Shown: piece after piece, positions 13,301-25,300 of the stretch
Layout: every line of letters begins with the position of its first letter
How positions within the stretch are numbered: the first letter of the stretch is position 1
Origin: Typha latifolia
Lineage: Eukaryota > Streptophyta > Magnoliopsida > Poales > Typhaceae
Assembly: GCA_019914945.1 (NCBI GenBank)
Contig: CM034108.1
Location: 7,078,001 to 7,142,000, forward strand
Reading direction: 5' to 3'
DNA length: 64,000 nucleotides
Notes under the pieces: model-generated
The model's database searches: none
What the model was told of the DNA's origin: nothing
Seen by the model: the letters and a program-made list of their open reading frames with translations, nothing else
Made by a program: the position numbers and the translations under genes

Positions 13301-16300
13301 GTACGGCTACTAGTAGGACTCTTGTACTTGATCTGGTCGATCTCTTTTTTGCATCTATCAAAGAATCGAGAATTATTTTAGCCTTAAGTTTATATTAAGT
13401 GTAAGAGTAAGAGTAATCTAAACCTTTCTTTGATCACATCAACCTATTCAATTGGTGGTCTTCTCTTCTTTGGAACATGTTATCATACAGAAATCTTGCA
13501 TCTTTACCCTACTTGTCTGTCATTCGCCCGAGAAAATTAGATTTTGAAATCATTCTATCTAACATGAAACTATCTAAATGTTTTAAGATTAGGTTGCACA
13601 TGGTAGTTCTATGTCTGAAATTCATATATCTTTTCATATATTACAATGAAACAAAGACATCTAAGAGGTTCAATTGTCCTTCTCATGCTAATTTTCTATC
13701 AACTAGGAATATGCCAAATCATTTTGCAGAATACTATGTTAATTTGCTCTTAAGTAGAAATATGCTAATTTGCTCTTTAACTAGAAATACCTTTGGCTCC
13801 ATTAGGTTCTTCCCATTTGGACAAACGAGTACCATCAAATGCTGATGTAGCCTGAATCATTATAAACATTAGAATCGTTTGGAACCTGGAATCACCTCAA
13901 CTTAAGTAAATAAAAAAGAATAAAGGTGACTAACAGATCTCACTTACAATTCCAACAGGGAGTTGTTCACCACTAACAAGAACAGAGGCAGAAGATAATC
14001 TGTTGGTTCTTGGGAATTGGATATTTTTTACAGGGAACTCATTATATCTACAATCATTGATAATTTCATTAACTACATCAACTGCCACTGGTAAAGCTAA
14101 AGAAGTTTGAATTGGATTTCCAGATAGAGTAACACTGACCAAACCATCATTCCTTAAATCTGCCCTCAAGGAAATGGCAGAAAGCAATTGTTTGATGCAG
14201 AGCATCATATCTTTCAAAATTTGAGATGCATTTGGATCTAAGAATGAGCTCCTATTTCTGAAAGGGGTAGAGCTAAGATCTACCAACAAATTCTTAAACA
14301 TCTCTAAAATTTCAATACATCTATCTTTCGAAATTTCATTTTCACAAAGATGGCGCACCAAGAAAGCAAAACCACTGTAGATGTTTGCAACATGTGAATC
14401 AACACATTGGCGAACAGCGCAGCAAGAACAACCAACTGACTGACTTTCATCAGAACCAAACTCAGATCTTGCCTTTCGCCATTCAACAGCCCCGCTTTGC
14501 CTTCCAGGTAATGATATTGAAGCATCAGCTTTACTATAAACTGCTGTCTGAAGTTCCTCTGCTTCTTTCTTGTCACAGTATTCAAGAAGGGTAAGTGATT
14601 CAGAAGAATATCCTCTACGACAAGTTTTTGTGATTGAAGACAGGATAGCAGAAACAACAGATTCTGTTGCCATGGTGCGTCTTGAAAGGACCTAAATTCC
14701 AGAGCAAGATATACAGAAAAAAATAATGAATATGATTCCTAATAGAAAACACACACACACACACTGCCCAAAAAAACTGAGCCCATTAATAATGGTTACC
14801 TCAGGCCATTTCCTTGTGTACCGTCTTGTAACATCATAAACTCCATCTTTAGCAATAGCAATTATATAATTTAACTTCTTGTTCCATCTAACAGAAAAGC
14901 ATATGGTTTACAATCAATTAATAAGCAGAAATTGATACAAAATTTAAATTTACATTGCTCAAAGCAGCAATTTTTATTAGGGATCCAAGGATGTACAGGC
15001 AGATCATATGCAGTAAAAATTTGATCATCATTAAATTGATAATACATGCATAGAAAATTAGAAATAATAGAAATATAAGATCTGAAAGAGAAATATAAAA
15101 GATCGACACTTCTCTCTATTCAAGAAAAAATTCTACAAGGCTAACAATAGTTGTAGTGAAAAAAGTAAACACTAAGGATCCAATAAGTTATATGCATGTC
15201 CTATTCCTACATGAGAGCATGGAAATCATATTAGAACAGTGACAGTAGAGGCTGAACTATGCTGCTGTCAATTTTCTGGAGAATGAATTATATCAAGAAA
15301 GTTACATACCCCTCTTCATACAGCAATGGATTATCATACACTCCTTCACAAGGATCAAGATGCATCCACCTAAATATGTTTCCAGATATCAGCAAGTATG
15401 GCCAATGTCCAATTATGAATAGGTTCCAAAGGAAAGAGTAAAGTGGAAAAAATTCAGCACATGCTGCAGTACCTCCCAGATAAGACAGAAAAGCACTCAG
15501 TCCATACATGATCAGTGAAGTCCATTATCTGAAAAACTAAAGATCAATTAAATCATGACCAAAAACTGAGCTTAAACAAAGAATTTAGGCTGTTTGTTTA
15601 ATGAGGCAAGAACCTGGTACTGTTCTACCTTACATACGTTTTTAAAATAGACACATTGGTCAAATAAGGCAAGATAAGGTGGAACTTTTGCATCATAAAC
15701 ATGTCCTTAAGCAATGCCTTGACTATTATAACCTAACGGCGTCAAAGAATATAGACAGAAATTGTTTCAATTATTGAGGCAATCAGCACCTAATAAACAT
15801 TTTTCAACAAACTTTTATCACAAAGGAACACGAGAGGTAACATATTATATCAGAGCAAGTTCAGATCCGACAGATTCATGAAGAAAATTTTGTAGTTTCC
15901 AAATATCAAAACCGAGGTAGCCCATAAGATATCACGCTCTAATCTTTTCATGTAAAATATCTGAAGTGAAAATTTGATGAATCTGTGAAATATTATTGTA
16001 CTCAAAATTGACAAAAATATAAAAGCTAAATAGAGAAGGTTAATGTCATTTTGTTTAGCAAATAAATATCTTTTGTACTTCAGGAAAAAATACTGATCAT
16101 GCTTCTCAAAATTTTGCAACAAATATTAATCTCCAAAAACCAACCAGAACTAAAACTGTTATCAAGCATATGGATCTTTATATTTCAGAGCTTAATGAAG
16201 GCACATTACTTTTAATCTGATATGAATTATGCAGATAACAGTTCAACATATATATATATATAGACTCATTTTCAACCTAACGTGGCCACAAGTTCAAGTT

Positions 16301-19300
16301 TCAGAAAATATATACCGCCACAAAGTGAACAGTCTAACAGTGGGTTTAACAATTTTCAAAGAGAATTTACTAACCAAACGAGCTTTGTAGCCAAAGGCTC
16401 GACAATATAGCGTAAAGCAGTTGGCCCATTCTCCACAGCGCCCTCTCTTTGTTTCCAGAAGCTAAGATTAGAAAGGACATCATGTAAATATGAGTTTGAC
16501 TGAACTTGGTCAAAGGAGATAGTACTGAACACTACGAAGTCTCCAAAATAAAAGGATCAAAGGAAACGGTTCATACCTTTAATGGATCATTGTATCGTGG
16601 GAATCGAGTGACACATGAACAAAATTTGCACCTTGATATTCATTAACTAGTCAATCATATTCAGTCATATAAGGTGATAATTGCTGAATCACCACCTCAG
16701 CAAATTTAGCATACATTCAGGAAAGAGGAAAAGAAGATTAGAGTAAGCTATTATCTGTCATAGTACAAATATTCCAAATGGCAAGTAAAAGTTAAGCTAA
16801 CAATTCAAATAAATAGAGGCAAAATCTTCCATACCCCTCTTAACTTGTCTATCTTGATCCAAAGGTTGTAATTGCCATTTTAGCTGGTATTCCTCTCTTT
16901 ATACATGCCCAGTTCTAGTCCCTCGGTAACGGTTTTAACTTAATTCCTTAAGTGCTTAAAGAGCTAATAAGTACATTAATTATGGAGAGAATTACTGAGG
17001 AGAGATGTTCCTATTTGAGAGAGGACAGAGAAAAGGACGTGGGATCTGGATCAATTAGGGAAAGATTGTCGCAAATAAATATAATCAAATAGATTTGAAT
17101 TCAAAAGTAAAGTAAATGACTTAGACTATAAATTATGCAAATCTAATCAATTTCAAATCAGATATAAATACATGATGTTTTGAATTAAATTTCGAAGCAT
17201 ATCGCTATAAAACTTGATCATAGTAAGATATTCTTTTTTTAAAATATAAGCAAACAGAATAATGAATTTGGAAAAGAGGAGATGAAGAGAGATTAGGATA
17301 TAGGATATGTAGATGATGATAAGAATCAGATTTATTTTACTATGAATAAGAGAGAGAGAGAGAGGAGAACATAACATTCACATACTAGAATCCTAATATG
17401 AAGATAACACCGGTTGAAAAGCTTAATATTACGAATTCTCAATTTTACCATTGGTTCTGTCAACGGTTTGATTGCTCTTTCACCTTAACCAACCAATTTG
17501 AGTGACGGGTATGAAAGAAACACTCATAAATATAACAAAAAACATAACATGACACATGGCCACACCAGCAGCTAGTCACAAAATAAGAGCGGCATGTAAC
17601 AACCTAAAATGGAAAAAGAAAAAGAGAAAAGAAAAGATGTACTAAACAAAGATAATTTTTGTGAGAATTTTATACAGGATCATAAAATGTTATGGTAACA
17701 GTAAGTAAACATATATGTAAACCGAATGAAAAGAGTACGAAGAAAAGGGAGAATTGTTGAAAATAAATAAATACCATAAAGAGCTGAAATTAAGACCATG
17801 CCAACAGCTAAATTTTAAGTCCACAAATCAGCCAACCAAAAAAGCAGCCCTAAAGAAATTGTAATCCACACATTCTTTTCATTCCAACTAATCAAACGCA
17901 TCTTGCCATATAAAGTCCAACGTCTACCATATAGTGATATGACACCAATAATTGCCACGGGCCCAGAGCTTTCCCTTATCCCTTTTTTCCTGTCTTCTCT
18001 ACAAAAGTTCTACTCACTTGATTCCCTTGTTAATGAACATGTTTATTGTTGCTAAAGTCTTCCACTTGGGATGATAGTAAGATCATATAATGTGGCATTA
18101 AAAGTCATAGGATATTCACTTCGCCATTTGTTCCTTCATTTAGAATTCCTACCAAGCTACCTATTAAAGTCGCATAATCCTTTAAAAGTTGAAACAAATA
18201 AAAATGTTGGTTAAGACTAAAATAAAAATAGGAAATCCAATTTTGAGTAGTATTTTGTCCGGATAATCCTTTAAAAGTTGAAACAGATAAAAATGTTGGT
18301 TAAGAATAAAATAAAAATAGGAAATCAAATTTTGAGTAGTATTTTGTCTGATTCTCATCCTCTTCAAACAACTAGATGGAGACATGCATTACCATTAGTG
18401 ATAGGTAAGCAAGTATATTCTTACCTTCCATTGTTTTTCTCGTTTAGGTGTATTAGTATACATATTTATGCAAGGTTCCCAGTTTCAGCCGATCCCGAGT
18501 GGGATCGGCCGAAACGGATCGGGATCAGCCCTAGCCGATCCTGATCCCAGCCGAAGCTGGGGCCGAAACCCGATCCGTTTTGGTCGGGATTAGCCGTTTC
18601 GGCCGATCCCGACCGAAACGGGTGGGAGCAGGTCGGATCCGACAACCCGGGGGACATCAATAATTGATGTCCCCATCCCCCACCTGCCTCTCTCCCTTTT
18701 CTCTCTCTCTTTTTCTCTCTTTTCCTCTCTTTCTCTCTTTTCTTTCTTTCTTTCTTTCTTTCTTTCTCACGGATCTCTTACTCTCTTTCTCCCCGGCGAC
18801 TTAGTAGTGAGTAGATCTCCGTCTCTCCGGTGACCTCGACCTCCGGCGACGTTCTCCAATGACCTTGATCTCCGGCGACCTTCGGTAAATTTTTTTTTCC
18901 CTTGTATAGCTGCTGCAGAGTGCAGCAGCTACTGCTGCGCATGCTGCTACTTCTCAGCACAGCAGAAAAAGCAGCAGGCAGCAGCAGCTTCTCTGCTACA
19001 GCAGCACCTAGTGCTGCTTATGCAATTATGTCTTATAAATTTTAAATTATTTTATATTTTATTTTGATTTTTGTTTATGTTTTTTAGTTGCAGTCTTGCA
19101 GAACTAAAATATCAATGGCTCCAAAAGAGAAGTCATATGATACCGACATTGGGTGGCAACATTGTAGCACTATTGGGCAAGATAAAAGGCGCGTTAAATG
19201 CAACTGGTGTGGAAAGGAAATGAGTGGTGGTGTCAGCCGTTTGAAAGAACATTTAGCTAGAAGACAAGGAAATGTAGCAGCTTGCACTCAAGTGTCTTTG

Positions 19301-22300
19301 GAAGTTAGAAAGCAGATGTTCGCTCATTTAATTGGTAAAAAGAAGGATAAGCAATCTGCACAACAAAGAGAGTCAATGATTCGTGAAGAATTGATGCATA
19401 ATCCTGTACAGATTGATGATGATAGCAGTGAGCAAAGTGAGGAGGATGAGGAGAGACAGATGAGGAGGGCAATAAAAGAGAGCAGAAATATGCATAGAGA
19501 AGAGGAAGAGATGAGAATAAGCACTGGTGATAACTTTCAGAGATCTAGATCAGTTAATATACGAGGAGAGAGAGAATATGATGGCAGCAGTTCTATCCAT
19601 AGGACTCCTGGTGTTACAGCAGAGTCTAAAAATTTTGGACCAATGGATACATATCTTCAAAAAAAAAGGGGTCGTATACAGACTTCAATCAAGACAGCTC
19701 TCAAATGAATTAAAAATGCAAAGAAACACATTGGTAGAGCTATCTCTAAATTTTTCTTCTACAGCCATATTCCTTTCAATGTAGCTGATAGCCTTTACTA
19801 TCACACTATGATGGATGCTATACAATCAGTAGGGCCTGGTGTTCCCCCTCCTAGTTCAAATGATATTGCTACTAAATATCTTGACTCAGAGGTAGATTAA
19901 CTTCATACTTATATTGAGACATTTAAACGGTATTGGGATGAATTTGGTTATACACTAATGTGTGATGGGTGGAGTACACAAAACAGAAGAAATATAATTA
20001 ATTTCTTAGTGTACTCTGGCATTAAGGACAATATTTTTGAAGTCTGTGGATGCTACTGCTCATTTTAAAAATGCAGATTATATTTGTCAGTTGATGGATG
20101 AGGTAGTACAAGAAATTGGTGAAAAAAGAGTAGTCCAAGTGGTTACTGATAATGGAGCAAATTATAAAGCTGCTGGAAATTTACTAGTGATTAAAAGACC
20201 TCATTTATATTGGACGCCATGTGCTGCATATTGTATTGATCTGATGTTAGAGGATATTGCAAAAGAGCCTAAAATTGACATGGTCATATGTGAAGGTCAG
20301 AGATTAACAAATTTTATATATAACCATGGTTGGGTTCTTAATTTACTCAGGCAGATGACTGGTGGTAGGGAGATCATCAGACCCGGCGTCACTAGACTTG
20401 CCACTCACTTTTTAGCCTTGGAGAGCATCATGCGCTACAACGATGATATTATGCGGATGTTTACATCACAGGAGTGGTCTATGAAAATTAAGAATATGAA
20501 ACCTAAAGATAAATCTTTAGGTGAAACTTTGAAAAATATGGCTCTTGAAAATACATTTTGGGATAATATTACAATTGCCACCGAAGTATTTGAGTCTCTT
20601 GTCAAAGTATTAAGACTTGTAGACAGTGATGACAAGTCTGAGATGGGTTTCTTATACGAGGCAATGGACATAGCTAAAGAATCAATAAAAAAAAATGTGG
20701 GCCAAAATTATAGGAAATGGTGGAAGATGATTGATTCTAGATGGAACAAACAACTACATAGATCTATACACGCTGCTAGTAAGCATGCTTTTAAGTTTTA
20801 AGTTTTAATTTACTTTTATTTATGAATATTTAAAAATTTGAATGCTTACAAATTTTAAATTTTTACAGGGTATTTTCTTAATCCAAGATTTCAATTCTGT
20901 AAAAGTGTCAATAATGATAGTGAAGTCTTATTGGGGGTTAGAAAGGTAATCAGCAAGCTTGAGCCCGATATTCATAAACAAATCCTTTGCGATAAAGAAG
21001 TAAGTTATGATTCAATTAATACCGATACCGGCTATGTCATGGACTCAGCGACGGTGGCTAATACTTTTATTATTATTTGTTTTAAGTTTTAACTTTCAAT
21101 AATCAATATAATCAATAAGCTAATAATATATTTCTGATTTCAGATGGAGAGATATAGATTGAGAGCTGGGCAATTCAAGATCGCTAAGTTTCTTTGCAGC
21201 CTATATCTCATAACACTACAGCTAAATGGTGGTCTATTTATGGATGGGAGGAGGCACCAAATTTGACGCCAATAGCAAAGAAGATTTTAAGTCAAACTAT
21301 GTCTTCATCACAGTGTGAAAGAAATTGGACTACTTTCTCCTTAATCCACACAAAAACACGCAACCGATTGACAATGGAAAGATTGGAGAAGTTAGTTTTT
21401 TGTCATTATAATATGAAATTGAGGGAGAGAAATTTAAGAAGGCAGAAAATGAACAACTGATTGATTTAAATCATGTTTTTGATGAAGAAGACCCCTTGAC
21501 TCCATGGATTAGAGAGATAGAGGACAGGGTATTAGATGACAGAGATAACCCATGATTAGATAAAATATTGGGAGAAACCACGACGAGGGCAGAGGCTAGT
21601 ACGAGTCATTCAGCAGCGAGAGATAGTATACCTACTAGTACTAGTCATAGTCCTGATAATACATATGGTGGTGAGATCATTTCATCTACATTTGTTGAGG
21701 AAAGTCAAGGAGGCATAAGGAGTGAAGACAGAGAAACTGAGGATATATATACATATTAGCGACGTCGTCATGAGATGCATTTTGATTCCTATGATTATGG
21801 TACATCGAGTATTTATTGTTTGGAGCCATCACAAGATCCATATGCTAGTTATTATCCTCAGTATTCTTAGGCACAAGATCCAAATGCTGATTATTATCCG
21901 CCTCAAACGCAAGCCACACAACAAGATCCATACAATATGACTAGTATGATGGAATCACTTTTTGGAGCATCAGGTCCCAGACATCAATATTTACAAACTT
22001 ATGGTGATTATGATGATGAAGACTATAGAAATTTACGAGAACCAGCTCGGTATTCAACAAAGTTTTAAATTTTGAGTAAGTTAATACATCTTTTTAAGTT
22101 TTTAGACTTCATATGTGAGTAATTTTTGTTTTCTTATTTTTTGTCATTTTTTTAAATTTTTCTGCATTTTTCTGCATTTTTAAATAATATTTAGAATTTT
22201 ATATAATTAAAAAATACTCTGATTCGATACGAACGGCCGATACGGCCGATACGTATCGTTTTCCTGGACGGCCGATCCCGATCCCGATACTTGGAACCTT

Positions 22301-25300
22301 GTATTTATGTATGTATATGTACCATGGTTTCCAATTTCGGCCGGTCCCATTTGTTGGTTTTGGCTAGGATGTCAGCCATTTTTGCTAATTCCTGAAATAG
22401 GCTAGGACTAGTCGGACTCGACCCCAGAAATATCAATAATTGATATCAATTTAGTACTGCAACAGTTGCTGCAACTATATCTCATAACACTCCAATTGAA
22501 TGATGGTCTATTTATAGATGGGAGAAGGCACCAAATTTAACATCAATAGCAAAAAAAAATTTAAGTCAAACCGTGTTTTCATCACAGTGTGAAAGAAATT
22601 GTACTACTTTCTTCTTAATCCACTCTAGAACACACAACCGATTAATAATGGAAAGATTGGAGAAGTTAGTTTTCTGTCATTATAATATAAGATTGAAGGA
22701 AAAGAAATTTAAGAAAAAGAATGTCAAAAATGAGCCGCTGATTGATTTAAATCATATTTTTGATAAAAACACCTTGACTCTATCGATCAGAAAAGTAGAA
22801 GACAGATTATTAGATGATAGAGATAGAGATAACCCATGGCAGCAAAAGATAGTACAAGTTGTCAGCAGCGAGAGATAGTGCATCTACCAATACTAGTAAT
22901 AATACTAATGATCCTGATAATACACCTGGTGGTAAGATTGTCCCATCTACATTTGCTAAGGAAAGTTAAGGAGGAATTGAGATTGAAGACGAAGAATCTG
23001 AAGATGTATATACATATCAACAACATCGTTATGAGAATGTTGCTCCCTATGATTATAGTGCATCGAGTATTCATTGTATGGAACCATCAAAAGATCTATA
23101 TGCTGGTTATTATCCTCAGTATCTTCAGACACAAGATCCATACGGTAATTATTATATTCCTCAAACAGTCACACAATAAGATCTATATAATATGAATAGT
23201 ATGATACCATATTTTGGAGCACCAGGTCCTACACAATATTATTTACAAACTTATGGTGATTATGATAATGATCATAAAAATTTACAAGAGTCAGCTCAGT
23301 ATTTATCAAAGTTTTAAATTTTAAGTAAATTAATATATTTTTTAAAGTTTTTTGGCTTCATATATGAGTAATTTTTTTTCTATTTTCTAATCAATTTTTC
23401 AAAAATTTTAGAAATTTTTTATATTTTTAAATAATGTTTAGAATTTTACATAATTAAAAAATAGTTTGATCCGATACATATCTTTTTTCCAGATGGTTGA
23501 TACCGATCCCAACTCCAATACTCGGAAGCTTGATATGTACATATAGTGTGTGTATATATATATATAGTTATTTAGGCCTCTTGTAGTAAAAATACAATGC
23601 ATTTTTCATTTTAGAGGTTAGGTCCACTTTTAGTTTCTTTTGCAAGGTAAGCCATTTTCACTATTTCTTTTCCAAACTACCTTGAGATGGGAGAGGAGAG
23701 AAATTTGCTATGCATTTTATGCAGTGTAACATTTTTATGAACTGTCACTTTTGTCTCGAGAAGCCGGGAAGGAAAATATAGATTTGCTCTTCCTCACATA
23801 TATCTACATAAAACAGTCAAAACAAAACTAAATTATGTGATTTTAAATGCATAATACAGTAAAAGGAACTGTATTATGTGATTTTAATAGTATAATACAG
23901 TCAAAAAAGAAACTGTTGTATATGATTTTAACTATGTAATACAGTAAAAGAAAATCGTATTACCTGATTTTAGCCATGTAATATTTTCACAAATGTTGTG
24001 TTACATCATTAACTACGTTTACCCTATAGAATATAAAATTTGAGGTAATAACTCGGAATACCTTATAATGACAGTGTTATACATTCTAATAACTGTGGAT
24101 ACCTATTAATAATAGTCTAATACTTTCTAATAATAGTAGAATACTGTCTAATAAAAGTGAAATACCTTCTAATAAAAGCATACTACTTTCTAATAATAGT
24201 GAAATATTTTCTAATAACTGCGTAATACCTTCCAATAACAGCGTAATTCCTTCTAATAAAATGGAGTACCTTCTAATAAAATGGAGTACCTTCTAAACTT
24301 CTAATAAAAGCACACTACTTTCTAATAATAGTGAAATACTTCTAATAACAGCGTAATACCTTCAAATAACAGCGCAATACCTTCTAATAAAATGGAGTAC
24401 CTTCTAAAAGGAACATATATTACTTTTGCAAAATCTGAGAGGGTGTTACATGAATATCTATTAAGTGTTAATCCCTGTTGCATAAATTTGTAATACACTG
24501 GGAAAAGTTTCAAATCAGATATCTTTAAGTTTGTGCACTATAATATAAGTTTGTAATACACTGGGAAAAAATCAGAATACATCAGAAAGTTAAAAAAATA
24601 AAGTTTATTTGGATATCTTTAAATGTTGTGCACTGTTGTATAAGTTCATAATATATCGGGAAACATTCAGAATACATCATAAAAATGCCAAAAAATGTCT
24701 ATTTGGGTGGAATAGATATCTGTAACTACTCTGTGATGTTACATAAGTTCGTAATAAATTGGGAAAAGTTTGAAATATATCACAAAATGTGAATAATGTC
24801 TATTTGGGTAAATTGGATATCTTTAAGAAGGATTTTCCCTAGGGTTTCCTTTCTAAAGTTATATGTCCTCCATAGTTACTAGAAGGTATCCCACAATTAT
24901 TACAATTTAATATGTTATTATTAGAAAGTATTAACTGTTCCAGAAAATATTGCGCTGTTGTAAGAAGGTATTCCACAATTATTAAAAGATAATGCATTAT
25001 AATTAGAATGTATTATAATGTAATTAGAAGGTATTATGCTGTTGTTAGAAGCTATTCTATAGTTATTATGTTGTTACAACTTACGCGAAGGTATTCTGTT
25101 AATGTTACAAGGTATTTCACTATTATTAGAAGAAATTCTGCAATTACTAGAATATATTACACAGCATAATATTTTCTAATAACAATAGAATACATTCTAG
25201 TAACAGTAAAACATGAAATTTTCTTGAACGTATTATAGAATGTTTTTACGGATCGTGCTATCAACATTCATGTATTAGATCTAATTAATGATCATAGATG

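Larger units (their letters stand above)
18471..22301 (+). mobile_element. hAT transposon, 3.83 kb, with 8-bp target duplication (intron 7)
   Basis: Terminal inverted repeats CAAGGTTCC...GGAACCTTG. The flanks are an exact 8-bp duplication TATTTATG at 18463-18470 and 22302-22309, diagnostic of hAT. Subterminal regions are rich in CGGCCGATCCCGATCC-like motifs at both ends, likely transposase-binding sites. Between them lie a CT-rich leader, a CAG/GCTGCT-rich stretch (18905-19020) and a broken transposase gene (19115-21460). It sits in PNG1 intron 7, antisense to the gene. At least two smaller relatives in the window share the termini, and a third is an internal-deletion derivative. Confidence 0.93.

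Noticed and set aside
14304..14657. 117-codon minus-strand ORF overlapping PNG1 exon 13
   Set aside because: Alternative-frame shadow of the conserved exon 13 reading; no domain.
24085..25200. Possible CRISPR-like array of ~22-bp units
   Set aside because: Units are degenerate, contiguous without unique spacers, and in a plant intron; minisatellite in a transposon.
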